A stretch of 64,000 bases of DNA from Mycolicibacterium holsaticum DSM 44478 = JCM 12374 (lineage in GTDB: Bacteria; Actinomycetota; Actinomycetes; Mycobacteriales; Mycobacteriaceae): positions 3,038,001 through 3,102,000 of the forward strand of contig NZ_CP080998.1 in NCBI RefSeq assembly GCF_019645835.1. The letters are read 5' to 3'. The position numbers and the translations under genes were made by a program. Below the pieces are notes generated by a model. That model did not search any database, was not told where the DNA came from, and worked only from the letters and a program-made list of their open reading frames with translations. This document shows positions 1 through 8,761 of this stretch, piece after piece (position 1 is the first letter of the stretch; each line of letters begins with the position of its first letter).

Positions 1-1
1 T

Positions 2-1033
2 GCCGCGCGGACGCCGCCCGACGGTCCGCGCGTGGTGGTGGTCAACGCCGACGAAGGCGACCCCGGCGCGTACATCGACCGATATCTCTTGGAGGACGAC
101 CCTCACGCCGTGGTCGAGGGGCTGGCGATCGCGGCGCTGGCCGTCGGGGCGCAGCGCGCCTACATCTATGTGCGCCGCGAGTATCCAGAGGCGTTGGCCG
201 CGGTCCGCGTCGCCGTTGCCGAGGCCGAAGGCGCGGGAATTCTCGGCGACGCGATGCTTGGTCACGGTGCGCCGTTGGCGGTCATGGTGGTGGAGGGCAA
301 GGGCAGCTACCTGTGCGGCGAGGAGACCGCTCTGCTCAATGCGCTCGAAGGACGACGTCCGATGGTGCGCGCGCGCCCGCCCTACCCTGTGCAGCACGGC
401 CTCAATGGCCTGCCGACGGTGGTGAACAACGTGGAGACACTCGCGGCTCTGCCATGGATTCTTCGTCACGGCGGAACCGCCTATGCCGCAATGGGAGCAG
501 GTAGCAGCAGGGGTACGAAGGTGGTGTCGTTGAACTCGCTGTTCTGCAGACCCGGACTGTATGAGGTCGAGTTCGGTATCCCGCTCCGAGAAATAGTCGA
601 GGGCCTCGGCGGTGGGCTCGTCAACGATCACCTGAGGGGTGTGATCGTCGGCGGCCCGCTCGCGGGGATCATTCCGCCCGAGCTGCTCGACGTGCCGTTC
701 ACGTTCGACGCGTTGCGCGGGCTGGGGGCCGAAGTCGGGCACGGTGGGATCATCGCCTTCGACGACACGACGCCGATCCGGGAACTCGTGCGTCACGTGT
801 TTCGGTTCGGCGCCTACGAGTCCTGCGGCGCGTGCACCCCGTGCCGCGTCGGCACCGCCCGGATCGAGGAGCTGTTTTCCGGCCCCATGGATGACGACGC
901 CAACACCGAATGGGCGGCCACCGTACGCGCACTGGCCGCGACGAGTCTCTGCGGTCATGGCACCGGGCTGGCAGCGTTCGCCCGCAGTGTGATGGTCCAT
1001 TACGGAGAGGATCTCGACTCGTGCCGCGCGTGA
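2..1033 (+). CDS. NAD-dependent formate dehydrogenase, NADH-binding flavoprotein subunit (NuoF/FdsB-like), 5' truncated
   Basis: This is the diaphorase subunit that would pass electrons from formate oxidation through FMN and an iron-sulfur cluster to NAD+. The frame is open from base 2 and the gene begins before the window, so the N-terminal NAD-binding part is missing. Visible hallmarks are the FMN-site motif NADEGDPGAYIDR, the motif GSYLCGEETALLNALEG, and the C-terminal cluster ligands ESCGACTPCRVG plus SLCGHG. The stop overlaps the GTG start of the catalytic subunit by 13 bp, so the two are translationally coupled. The family could also be read as complex I NuoF, but the partner gene decides for formate dehydrogenase. 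A NuoE/FdsG-like [2Fe-2S] subunit, if present, would lie upstream of the window. Confidence 0.9.
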   Translation, partial: AARTPPDGPRVVVVNADEGDPGAYIDRYLLEDDPHAVVEGLAIAALAVGAQRAYIYVRREYPEALAAVRVAVAEAEGAGILGDAMLGHGAPLAVMVVEGKGSYLCGEETALLNALEGRRPMVRARPPYPVQHGLNGLPTVVNNVETLAALPWILRHGGTAYAAMGAGSSRGTKVVSLNSLFCRPGLYEVEFGIPLREIVEGLGGGLVNDHLRGVIVGGPLAGIIPPELLDVPFTFDALRGLGAEVGHGGIIAFDDTTPIRELVRHVFRFGAYESCGACTPCRVGTARIEELFSGPMDDDANTEWAATVRALAATSLCGHGTGLAAFARSVMVHYGEDLDSCRA

Positions 1034-3729
1034 CGGTCAACGGCGCTACAGCATCTTTCCCACCCGGCATCTCGGTGCTCGAGGCGGCGGCCTCCGTCGG
1101 CATCGACATCCCGGCGCTGTGCCACGACCCCCGGCTCACCCCGTCGGGAAGCTGCCGGATGTGTGTGGTGGAGATCGACGGCGCCAACCGTCCCGTGCCC
1201 GCCTGTACCACGCCGGCAGCCGAGGGCATGGTGATCCGCACCGCAACGCCCCAGCTCGACGAACTACGGAAAACCCTGCTGTCCATGCTTGTTCGCAACT
1301 ACCCCGCCACCGCGACAGCGACCGACCCGCAGCTCGAGTTTCATCGGATGCTCGCAGACCACGGGGTACAGGCAACGGGAACAGCAGACCCTGACCTGGT
1401 GGATTCGTCACATCCGAATATCCGTGTCGACCTCAACAGCTGCATCTCGTGCTGGCGTTGCGTACGGATCTGTGACGAGGTGCAAGGCCAGTTCACCTGG
1501 CGCATCGCCGGTCGTGGTGCCGACACGCATGTCACCCCCGACTCGGGAACCACGCTGGCGGACAGCTCGTGTGTCTCATGCGGCGCGTGCGTTGACACCT
1601 GCCCCACCAACGCCCTGACGGATGTGAGCGTCCTCGAGGGCCGATCGGCCACCGATTGGACGCGCACAACGTGCCCGTACTGCGGCGTCGGGTGCGAAAT
1701 GCTGGTCGGTAGCCGCGATGGACGCATCGTAGAAGTCGTTCCCGCCCAGAACGCGCCGGTCAACCGCGGCCATCTGTGCGTCAAGGGCCGGTATGGCTTC
1801 GGCTTCAACGTTTCGGATGACCGGATCACCACCCCGATGCTGCGCACCTCATCGCAGGAATGGGTGGCTGTCGGCTGGGACGAGGCCATCGACGCCGCGG
1901 TGAGCGGGTTTCGCCGCGTGATCGATCGTGCCGGGCCGACGGCGGTGGGAGTCCTGGGCTCGGCGCGAGCCACCAACGAGGAGAACTATCTCACCCAGAA
2001 GTTCGCCCGGGTTGTACTCGGCACCAACAACGTGGACTGCTGCGCCCGGGTCTGCCACGCGCCGTCCGCTGCCGGGCTCAAGGCGATGTTCGGCACCGGT
2101 GCGGCGACCAACTCGTTCGACGATATCGAAAGCGCCCGCGCCATTGTGGTGTGCGGGTCGAACACCACCGAGGCCCACCCGATCGTCGGCGCACGCATCA
2201 AGCAAGCCGTGTTGCGCGGCGCGAACCTGGTGGTCATCGATCCGCGCCGGATCGAGCTCGCCCACTACGCCGACGTGCACCTGCGCCCCCACCCGGGAAC
2301 GAACGTGGCGGTGCTCAATTCCATCGCGGCGGTGATCATCGACGAAGGCCTTGTCGATGAGGACTTCGTGGCGCAACGGGTGGACGGCTTCGGCACCTTT
2401 CGTGACTTTGTGAATTCTTATGTTCCCGAACGTGTTTCAGCGGTCACCGGGCTAGACCCCGCGCAGGTGCGACGAGCCGCCAGGCTCTATGGCGGTCAAG
2501 GCCCGTCCATGCTCTTCCACGGTCTCGGGGTCACCGAGCAGGTCCAGGGCACCGATGCTGTGATGTGTCTCGGTAACCTGGCGCTGCTCACCGGCAACAT
2601 CGGTAAGCCCGGCTCGGGCTGCAATCCGCTTCGGGGGCAGAACAATGTCGCGGGTTCGGCTCACATGGGGTGTGAGCCGCATCATCTGACCGGCATGACC
2701 CCATTGGCCGACGGCCGCGAGCTCGCCGCGGCGCTGTGGGATGCGCCGATACCCGAGATACCCGGGCTCGACGCAATGCAGATGCTCGACGCCGCCGAGC
2801 AGCGCCGACTCGGTGCGTTATGGGTCGTCGGCTGGGACATTCTGCTGACCCAACCGCAGACCAGGTCCGTCGAACGGGCGCTCGCCGGGCTTGACATCCT
2901 CGTGGTACAGGATCTGTTCCTCACCGAGACGGCTCGACGCTTCGCGACGGTGTTCCTTCCTGTCGCGTCGTCGTTCGAGAAGGACGGCACGTTCATGAAC
3001 TCGGATCGGCGTATCCAGCGGGTGCGCCGAGCCGTTCCCGTACCCGACGGGGCCAGGACCGACACCGACGCCATATGCGCAGCCGCCGCCGCCTTCGGCT
3101 GGAGCACCCACTTCTCCTACCGGAGCGCGGCCGACGTCTGGGACGAGATCCGGCAACTCTGGCCGGCGGGCGCGGGCATGACTTACCGGCGGCTCGACAG
3201 GCCCGGCGGACTTCAATGGCCGTGTCCCGACGAAGAGCACCCCGGAACGTCGCTGCTGCATCGCGACACGTTCGCCGGGCTCGGACGGCGTACCACCTTG
3301 CACCGCATCGGCTACCGACCGAGCGGCGAACAACCCACTGAGGAGTATCCGCTGGTGCTGATCACCGGTCGTGCACTGTACGCGTTCAATGCGGGCACGA
3401 TGACCGCAAGGGCGGCGACCGCGCCGTTGACCGACGTTGTGGCGCTGGAAATCTCACCGACCGACGCGCAGCGGTGCGGTGTCGTGGACGGCGCGGACGT
3501 CGCGGTGCAAAGCAGGTACGGCACGCTTGTCCTGCCGTGCCGCATCAGCGCCCGCACGCAACCCGGCACGGTGTTCACGACTTTCAGCGACCCTGCGGTG
3601 CCGGTGAACACCCTCACCGGACCGGGGCGCGATCCCACGACCCACACCCCTGAGTACAAGGTCACGGCGGTGAACGTCACCCGCGCCCCGACACCGGCGG
3701 GTCCATTGGCCGATGCGACGGGGTCTTAA
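1021..3729 (+). CDS. fdhF: Formate dehydrogenase alpha (catalytic) subunit, Mo/W-bis-MGD, cysteine type
   Basis: A 902-residue cytoplasmic molybdo/tungsto enzyme that oxidises formate to CO2. Domains in order: plant-type [2Fe-2S] (C34, C45, C48, C62), two [4Fe-4S] ferredoxin sites (CISCWRCVRIC from C141, CVSCGACVDTC from C184), the cluster next to the cofactor (C218, C221, C225, C253), the molybdopterin domain, and a C-terminal dinucleotide-binding domain. The active-site motif is VDCCARVCHAPS, with Cys345 where E. coli FdhF has selenocysteine, followed by the conserved His346. The GTG start at 1021 has GGAGAGG about ten bases upstream; a longer in-frame extension would run through the upstream gene. 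The 3' end overlaps the convergent WS/DGAT gene by 53 bp. Confidence 0.93.
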   Translation: MPRVTVNGATASFPPGISVLEAAASVGIDIPALCHDPRLTPSGSCRMCVVEIDGANRPVPACTTPAAEGMVIRTATPQLDELRKTLLSMLVRNYPATATATDPQLEFHRMLADHGVQATGTADPDLVDSSHPNIRVDLNSCISCWRCVRICDEVQGQFTWRIAGRGADTHVTPDSGTTLADSSCVSCGACVDTCPTNALTDVSVLEGRSATDWTRTTCPYCGVGCEMLVGSRDGRIVEVVPAQNAPVNRGHLCVKGRYGFGFNVSDDRITTPMLRTSSQEWVAVGWDEAIDAAVSGFRRVIDRAGPTAVGVLGSARATNEENYLTQKFARVVLGTNNVDCCARVCHAPSAAGLKAMFGTGAATNSFDDIESARAIVVCGSNTTEAHPIVGARIKQAVLRGANLVVIDPRRIELAHYADVHLRPHPGTNVAVLNSIAAVIIDEGLVDEDFVAQRVDGFGTFRDFVNSYVPERVSAVTGLDPAQVRRAARLYGGQGPSMLFHGLGVTEQVQGTDAVMCLGNLALLTGNIGKPGSGCNPLRGQNNVAGSAHMGCEPHHLTGMTPLADGRELAAALWDAPIPEIPGLDAMQMLDAAEQRRLGALWVVGWDILLTQPQTRSVERALAGLDILVVQDLFLTETARRFATVFLPVASSFEKDGTFMNSDRRIQRVRRAVPVPDGARTDTDAICAAAAAFGWSTHFSYRSAADVWDEIRQLWPAGAGMTYRRLDRPGGLQWPCPDEEHPGTSLLHRDTFAGLGRRTTLHRIGYRPSGEQPTEEYPLVLITGRALYAFNAGTMTARAATAPLTDVVALEISPTDAQRCGVVDGADVAVQSRYGTLVLPCRISARTQPGTVFTTFSDPAVPVNTLTGPGRDPTTHTPEYKVTAVNVTRAPTPAGPLADATGS

Positions 3730-5122
3730 GGCGCGGCGCATGCGCGATCTCGGCGTCGGCGTTCTGACTCAACTCGGCCAGCCGGTCGATACCGCGCTTG
3801 ATACCCTGCGCGAGTTCGTCGACGTCGGGTGTCGCGTCGTAGTCCGCGGTGATCCCGAAAACGAGTTCGTCGGCATAGCTCAAAATCGCGATGACGGTGC
3901 GTAACTGGACGGCAATCGGCGGAATCGGATAGACCCGCAGCACCTCACGCCCCATGATGCGCATCCGGCTACGCGGGCCGGGCACGTTGGTTGCGACGGT
4001 CACCACAGCACGTTGCGGCAGTCGGGTCAACGCTCGAACGGCCCACGCCGTCAGGGGAAACGGAACGACTTTCGTCGCGGCGACGAACACCGTGGATGCC
4101 TGCCGTTGGCCGCTCCGCTTCACGGTGGTCAGTCGGCTGTGCACTGCACGCATCTGCTCGACCGGGTCCGCCTTGTCGACAGGAAGATACGGAAGCATCA
4201 CCGAAACTCGATTATCGGTTTTGTCCGACACCTCGTTGGAACGCACGGATACCGGCACCAGCGTGGGCAGCGAACTGCGCCGCGGCTCCACACCGCGGCG
4301 AATGAGACCCGACCGGAAGCTGTCCGTAACGGCGGCCAGCGCAACATCGTTGAGCGTCACGTCGAATGCCGCGCGGATCGTGGCGACGTCGGCCATCGGC
4401 ACATGTACCGCGCTGTACCGGCGCATGGTCGAAAGCGGCCCGACGAACGGAGACGGCGCCGCCGGACGCAGCAGGCTCGAGGTGATTTCGGCTGCACCCT
4501 CCACCACCAGACCTGCTGCGCTGGTGATCGCGCCTGCGGCCCGCCACGCCCCACCGATCCAGTCACGCGGGTTGACGCTCAGCCGGGGCAAGAGGTTGGA
4601 CCGCATGTCTGGTTCGCGGGCGGCACGAATCTCTGATGCAAAGGTGTCCCCGTCCCAGTCGTCACCGAGACTGGAAAGCATGTGCATCGTGGCGATCCCG
4701 TCGGCGATGCAGTGATGGATCTTCATCAAGATCGCCCACCGGTCGTCGGCGAGGCCTTCGATGATCCAGCATTCCCACAGGGGCCGTTCACGGTCTAACC
4801 GCCGCTCCATCACCTCGCCGACGAACCGGAACAACGTGGCGTCATCGCGGGGGTGCGGAAGCGCGGCGCGGTGGACATGGTGGGCCAGGTCAAGGTTGGG
4901 ATCCTCCACCCATTCGGGGGCCTCGAGGTCAAGCAGGTGCGTGCGCAGAAGTTGGCCCAGCCGGGGAACCGCGAGGATGCGTTGTCCGACACCGGCGACA
5001 AGCGAATCGAAGTCGGGCATCGGTCCTTCGATGACCGACAGCCCGCCGACTGCAAGGCTGACGTGCGGATCAGAATCTTCGGCTTCGAGAAAGCCCGCGT
5101 CGAGGGTGCTCAGGTGCTCCAT
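3677..5122 (-). CDS. Wax ester synthase/diacylglycerol acyltransferase (WS/DGAT, Tgs family)
   Basis: A 481-residue acyltransferase that makes triacylglycerol or wax esters from acyl-CoA for storage lipid. The catalytic motif HHCIADG is at residues 136-142, and the N-terminus MEHLSTLDAGFL is typical of mycobacterial Tgs proteins. In M. tuberculosis tgs1 (Rv3130c) sits beside the Rv3131 nitroreductase and the devR operon, and it makes storage fat in hypoxia. Here the neighbours are the same kinds of gene (acg, devR, USP). A DosR-like box, GGGACCTCTGACCC on the coding strand, is centred 43.5 bp before the ATG. The 3' end overlaps fdhF tail to tail. Which of the several mycobacterial Tgs paralogues this represents cannot be settled by eye. 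Confidence 0.92.
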   Translation of the reverse strand: MEHLSTLDAGFLEAEDSDPHVSLAVGGLSVIEGPMPDFDSLVAGVGQRILAVPRLGQLLRTHLLDLEAPEWVEDPNLDLAHHVHRAALPHPRDDATLFRFVGEVMERRLDRERPLWECWIIEGLADDRWAILMKIHHCIADGIATMHMLSSLGDDWDGDTFASEIRAAREPDMRSNLLPRLSVNPRDWIGGAWRAAGAITSAAGLVVEGAAEITSSLLRPAAPSPFVGPLSTMRRYSAVHVPMADVATIRAAFDVTLNDVALAAVTDSFRSGLIRRGVEPRRSSLPTLVPVSVRSNEVSDKTDNRVSVMLPYLPVDKADPVEQMRAVHSRLTTVKRSGQRQASTVFVAATKVVPFPLTAWAVRALTRLPQRAVVTVATNVPGPRSRMRIMGREVLRVYPIPPIAVQLRTVIAILSYADELVFGITADYDATPDVDELAQGIKRGIDRLAELSQNADAEIAHAPRLKTPSHRPMDPPVSGRG

Positions 5123-5158
5123 AGGCCAACTGTTCGCCTGTGGTGGAGGCCGATGAAA

Positions 5159-5172
5159 GGGTCAGAGGTCCC
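5159..5172 (-). promoter_or_regulatory. Candidate DosR box upstream of the WS/DGAT gene
   Basis: On the minus strand the site reads GGGACCTCTGACCC, close to the DosR core GGGAC-N4-GNCCC. Its centre is 43.5 bp upstream of the ATG at 5122, matching the spacing of the boxes before acg, the Rv3131-like gene and nirK. Found by eye; binding is not shown. Confidence 0.5.
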
Positions 5173-5248
5173 GTACCGGAGAGGACGAGGGTCACCGCCG
5201 GCCAGGTGGGTCGCACGGACTCCTCGACTCGGAGCCTTGTCCGCGCGT

Positions 5249-5268
5249 TTAGGGACCATAGACCCTGG
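5249..5268 (+). promoter_or_regulatory. Candidate DosR box upstream of acg
   Basis: The core GGGACCATAGACCC (5252-5265) fits the DosR consensus core GGGAC-N4-GNCCC. It is centred 42.5 bp before the ATG at 5301, which is a reason to prefer that start over 5283. The WS/DGAT gene reads away on the other strand. Confidence 0.6.
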
Positions 5269-5300
5269 TTTCGCCAGGCGGAATGGCCGAACCTGGACTC

Positions 5301-6293
5301 ATGGGTCACACCCGGGTGGAACTCAACGTCATCAAGGACGTCGTGCAATTGGCGTGCCGCGCACCGTCGCTGTTCAACAGTCAGCCGTGGCGATGGGTTG
5401 CGCAGGACGACACGCTTCAACTGTTCCTCGACAAGGACCGTGTCCTGTACTCGACCGACCACTCGGGCCGTGAGGCCCTGCTGGGCTGTGGTGCCGCACT
5501 GGATCACTTACGGGTGGCCTGTGCCGCCGCGGGATGGAGGACCGTGGTCGAGCGGCTGCCCAACCCCAACAACCCCCTGCATCTGGCGTCGATCGAATTC
5601 CGGCCGATGGAGGGCATCACCGAGGGGCACCGGCTCCGTGCCGAGGCGATCCTGCGGCGACGGACCGACCGGTTGCCGTTCACGGCCCCACCGGACTGGG
5701 CTTCGATCGAGGCACAATTGCACCGCTCCGTGACGTCGGAGGCCGTGCGACTGGATGTCATCGCCGACGAACTACGTCCCGAACTCGCGAACGCCTCCCG
5801 ACTCACCGCGTCTTTGCGTCTCTACGACACGTCGTATCACTCCGAACTCTCCTGGTGGACAGGGCCGTTCGAATCAGCCGAGGGTGTCCCGCACAACACG
5901 CTGGTATCCGCTTCTGAAGCCGATCGCGTGCAAGTCGGCCGCGACTTCCCCCGCGTGCAACAGGGCGACCGGCGAGCGCAGTTCGGGTGTGACGAGTCCA
6001 AGATCCTCGTGCTTTCCACCCGCGACAACGACCGCGTCAGCGTGCTCGAGTGCGGTGAGACGCTTTCTGCCGTGCTGCTGGACGCCACCATGGAGGGGCT
6101 GGCGACCTGCCCGCTGACCCACATCACCGAGCTGTGGGCGAGCCGCGACATCGTCTCGAGCCTGATCGGCCAGACCACAACCCCACAGATTCTGGTCCGC
6201 GTCGGCCTGGCCCCAGCGCACGAGGACCCGCCTACGCCGACACCGCGGCGACCGATCGACGAGGTGCTCGAAATACGCGACCGGCAACGATAG
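5301..6293 (+). CDS. acg: Acg-family nitroreductase-fold protein (Rv2032-like)
   Basis: Close to M. tuberculosis Acg (Rv2032) over its whole length: VIKDVVQLACRAPSL near the start, LFLDKDRVLYSTDHSGREA, and RRTDRLPF in the middle. Acg proteins have a nitroreductase fold that binds FMN, but Acg itself buries the flavin under a lid and is thought to store it rather than reduce substrates. The family is part of the DosR hypoxia regulon. An ATG at 5283 is also in frame. The start at 5301 is preferred because it gives nine residues before VIK, as in Acg, and fits the position of the upstream DosR-like box. It is 105 bp from devR and divergent from the WS/DGAT gene. Confidence 0.88.
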   Translation: MGHTRVELNVIKDVVQLACRAPSLFNSQPWRWVAQDDTLQLFLDKDRVLYSTDHSGREALLGCGAALDHLRVACAAAGWRTVVERLPNPNNPLHLASIEFRPMEGITEGHRLRAEAILRRRTDRLPFTAPPDWASIEAQLHRSVTSEAVRLDVIADELRPELANASRLTASLRLYDTSYHSELSWWTGPFESAEGVPHNTLVSASEADRVQVGRDFPRVQQGDRRAQFGCDESKILVLSTRDNDRVSVLECGETLSAVLLDATMEGLATCPLTHITELWASRDIVSSLIGQTTTPQILVRVGLAPAHEDPPTPTPRRPIDEVLEIRDRQR

Positions 6294-6398
6294 CCGGACC
6301 GCCGAACCAAATGCCCGTTGTTCTCCACGGATCAGCAACCCACGGACCGTATTGTGAGGGCGACGTTAGTTGTTCAGCGCTAGTTCGGAGGGCTTCAC

Positions 6399-7046
6399 AT
6401 GGTGAAGGTCTTTCTGGTGGACGACCATGAGGTCGTGCGGCGGGGCCTGATCGATCTGCTCGACTCGGATCCCGACCTCGAGGTCGTCGGCGAGGCCGGT
6501 TCGGTCGCCCAAGCGATGGCGCGGATACCGGCGTTACAACCCGATGTCGCGGTGCTCGATGTGCGGTTGCCCGACGGCAACGGCATCGAACTGTGCCGGG
6601 ATCTTCTGTCGCGCCTGCCCAACCTGCGTTGCCTCATGCTGACATCGTTCACCTCCGACGAAGCGATGCTGGACGCGATCCTGGCCGGCGCCAGCGGATA
6701 CGTCGTCAAGGACATCAAAGGCATGGAACTGGCCCAGGCCGTCAAGGACGTCGGCGCCGGGCGTTCCCTGCTCGACAACCGGGCCGCGGCTGCGTTGATG
6801 GCCAAACTGCGCGGGGCCGCCCAACGGGCCGATCCACTGGCGGATCTCAGCGAACAGGAACGAGTGCTGCTGAACCTGCTGGGTGAGGGGTTGACCAACA
6901 AACAGATCGCCGCGCGAATGTTTCTCGCCGAGAAGACGGTCAAGAACTACGTGTCGCGGCTGTTGGCCAAGCTCGGCATGCAACGCCGCACCCAGGCGGC
7001 GGTGTTCGTGTCCAAGCTGGACCGGCCTTCCGGTATCCAGGACTAG
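6399..7046 (+). CDS. devR: Hypoxia response regulator DosR/DevR (NarL family)
   Basis: A 215-residue response regulator, nearly identical in its first 110 residues to M. tuberculosis DosR. The receiver domain has D8, D9, the phospho-acceptor D54, T82 and K104. The C-terminal LuxR/NarL helix-turn-helix includes [20 protein letters not shown]. DosR turns on dormancy genes in hypoxia, NO or CO. In M. tuberculosis the order is Rv3134c-devR-devS on one strand. Here devR stands alone on the plus strand, its 3' end overlaps the convergent USP gene by 4 bp, and no DosS/DosT kinase is present in the window. Upstream only a half-site (GGACC near 6344) resembles the DosR motif. Confidence 0.95.
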   Translation: MVKVFLVDDHEVVRRGLIDLLDSDPDLEVVGEAGSVAQAMARIPALQPDVAVLDVRLPDGNGIELCRDLLSRLPNLRCLMLTSFTSDEAMLDAILAGASGYVVKDIKGMELAQAVKDVGAGRSLLDNRAAAALMAKLRGAAQRADPLADLSEQERVLLNLLGEGLTNKQIAARMFLAEKTVKNYVSRLLAKLGMQRRTQAAVFVSKLDRPSGIQD

Positions 7047-7930
7047 GACGCGCGTGCGACGACCACGGGCGTGCGGGCGGACTCGGCGACGGCCGTGCTG
7101 ACCGAACCGAGCAGCATTCTGGCGAAGCCACCGCGACCGTGGCTCCCGACCACCGTCAGTTGTGCCTTCTCCGCCTGCTCGAGAAGTTGACGGGCAGGTC
7201 GGTCGAGTACGACGAGTCGCTCCACCGTGACGTCCGGATAGCGCTCCTGCCATCCCGCCAGCCGCTCGGCGAGCGCCTCCTCGGCTTGGACTTGGACATC
7301 GGACCATTCGATGCCCGGTAGTTCGGCCACCCCGAAATCACTCCAGGCGTGTACGGCGACAAGGTGCACACCGCGGTGCGATGCCGCGTCAAAGGCGATG
7401 GCCGTCGCCAACTCAGAGGCCGGTGAACCGTCGATGCCGACCACAACGGGGGCCGTCGCGAGCTGCGGTGTCGGTGCGTCCTCGTCGTGGATTACCGCGA
7501 CCGGACAGCCGGCATAGCGAATGAGCCCGGCGCTCACCGATCCCAGCAGGCGCCGCCCGAGCACCCCGAGTCCGCGGCACCCCACCACGACCATTTTGGC
7601 TTCCTTGGACACGTCGATCAGGGTGGACAGCACGCCGGCGACCACCATCTCGGTCTCTACATCGACCGTGGCTTCCTCGACGGCTGCTTGGGCGATCTCA
7701 CGGGCGTCACGCAGAATGGCTTGGCCCTCCTGTTCGAGTTGCCTGGTCAAGTCGGGCGGCGTGGGCACCTCGGGCCACATCTGCACCGCCGGTGACTGGA
7801 TCACGTGGATGATGGACACCCCAAGATTGCGCATCCCAGCTTCGCGCGCCGCCCACTCAACGGCCGCCTTCGATGGCGGTGATCCATCAACGCCGACAAC
7901 TATGCCGTCATGCCTTCGCGTGGTGGGCAT
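7043..7930 (-). CDS. Universal stress protein with two UspA domains (Rv2623-like)
   Basis: A 295-residue cytoplasmic protein made of two Usp domains. Each carries the ATP-binding G-2x-G-9x-G-S pattern: [15 protein letters not shown] in domain 1 and [15 protein letters not shown] in domain 2. The segment [13 protein letters not shown] and the C-terminus [10 protein letters not shown] resemble M. tuberculosis Rv2623, an ATP-binding, DosR-controlled growth regulator; Rv3134c, next to devR there, is of the same family. It is divergent from the GNAT gene across a 251-bp gap that holds two DosR-like boxes. The nearer one is centred about 82 bp upstream of this start. Confidence 0.92.
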   Translation of the reverse strand: MPTTRRHDGIVVGVDGSPPSKAAVEWAAREAGMRNLGVSIIHVIQSPAVQMWPEVPTPPDLTRQLEQEGQAILRDAREIAQAAVEEATVDVETEMVVAGVLSTLIDVSKEAKMVVVGCRGLGVLGRRLLGSVSAGLIRYAGCPVAVIHDEDAPTPQLATAPVVVGIDGSPASELATAIAFDAASHRGVHLVAVHAWSDFGVAELPGIEWSDVQVQAEEALAERLAGWQERYPDVTVERLVVLDRPARQLLEQAEKAQLTVVGSHGRGGFARMLLGSVSTAVAESARTPVVVARAS

Positions 7931-8005
7931 TTCACACTCCCCTGCCGGTTACCGCGATGTCGCTCATCACAGGTCAGATGTTAGGGGCCCGCTTTCGATG
8001 AGTCC

Positions 8006-8019
8006 GGGGCCATTGGTCA
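8006..8019 (-). promoter_or_regulatory. Candidate DosR box in the USP-GNAT intergenic region (USP side)
   Basis: On the minus strand it reads TGACCAATGGCCCC, sharing ACCAATG-N-CCC with the box before nirK. It is centred 82.5 bp upstream of the USP start. One mismatch lies in the first half-site, so confidence is moderate. Confidence 0.4.
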
Positions 8020-8080
8020 CCTACCCGGTGGCCGAAAGGCCTGACCGCATTGCGGTCAAGAAACCGCTATCGGCGAACGA

Positions 8081-8100
8081 TCGAGGACCAAAGACCCCGG
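8081..8100 (+). promoter_or_regulatory. Candidate DosR box in the USP-GNAT intergenic region (GNAT side)
   Basis: Core AGGACCAAAGACCC at 8084-8097, about 92 bp before the GNAT start and 78 bp from the other box. Paired boxes are common at strongly induced DosR promoters. The rest of this 251-bp gap has no gene. Nearer the GNAT start there is an inverted pair GATACT (8121-8126) and AGTATC (8142-8147) of unknown meaning. Confidence 0.5.
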
Positions 8101-8181
8101 AGCACACCCGCCAGATAGCCGATACTGTCCGACATGTCCGAAGTATCCGCGCCGCGGCGCGGTCGACCCCATCGGTAGATC

Positions 8182-8712
8182 GTGTCTGCGATGGACGGCC
8201 GACCTGCTGATCGACGCTGGCATGCCACGCTTTTGGACGGAACGCGCATCGTGCTTCGCCGGTTGGTGTCTCGCGACGGCGACGCCGTCATCAACCTGTA
8301 CGACCGACTCAGCGACGACGAATGCTATTTCCGCTTCTTCACTGCGCACCCAGCGCATCTGACGAGTTGCGCCCTGTCACTCGTCGAGCAGTCCGACAAC
8401 CAATACGCGTTGGGCGCCTTCGATCACGCCGCGCTGCTCGGGGTCGCCAACTACATCCGGTGCGACGACCCCGGCGAAGCGGAGATCGCGGTCGTCGTCG
8501 CGCACAACGAGCATCTGCGCGGAGTCGGCACCGCCCTGCTACGCCGACTCGGGCAGATCGCGCAAGACACCGGTGTGCACCATCTCATCGCCGACGTATT
8601 GGCCGAAAACCACCTGATGCTGAAAATGATGTCGGAATCCGGGTTGTCGTGCACCAGACACCTCGACGGCTCGGTGATGCGCGTCGTCATCGACCTCGGG
8701 CCGGCGGAGTGA
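8182..8712 (+). CDS. GNAT-family N-acetyltransferase
   Basis: A single-domain GNAT of 176 residues. The acetyl-CoA binding motif A is visible as VVVAHNEHLRGVGTALLRR, and an N-terminal segment GTRIVLRRLVSRDGDA is typical of GNAT domains related to bacterial protein lysine acetyltransferases of the Pat type. Unlike mycobacterial Pat (Rv0998) it has no cyclic-nucleotide domain, so regulation by cAMP is not expected. The substrate is unknown; protein or small-molecule amines are both possible. A GTG start at 8182 is used, with ATG at 8191 as an alternative. Its place among hypoxia genes, with a DosR-like box upstream, suggests stress-linked expression. Confidence 0.8.
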   Translation: MSAMDGRPADRRWHATLLDGTRIVLRRLVSRDGDAVINLYDRLSDDECYFRFFTAHPAHLTSCALSLVEQSDNQYALGAFDHAALLGVANYIRCDDPGEAEIAVVVAHNEHLRGVGTALLRRLGQIAQDTGVHHLIADVLAENHLMLKMMSESGLSCTRHLDGSVMRVVIDLGPAE

Positions 8713-8761
8713 TAACTGTGCGCAGCGACACCGCATGCGACGAACGGCGTCATACCGAGCG

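Noticed and set aside
6341..6360. A DosR box upstream of devR
   Set aside because: Only one half-site (CGGACC) is present; the second half does not match, so no box is claimed.
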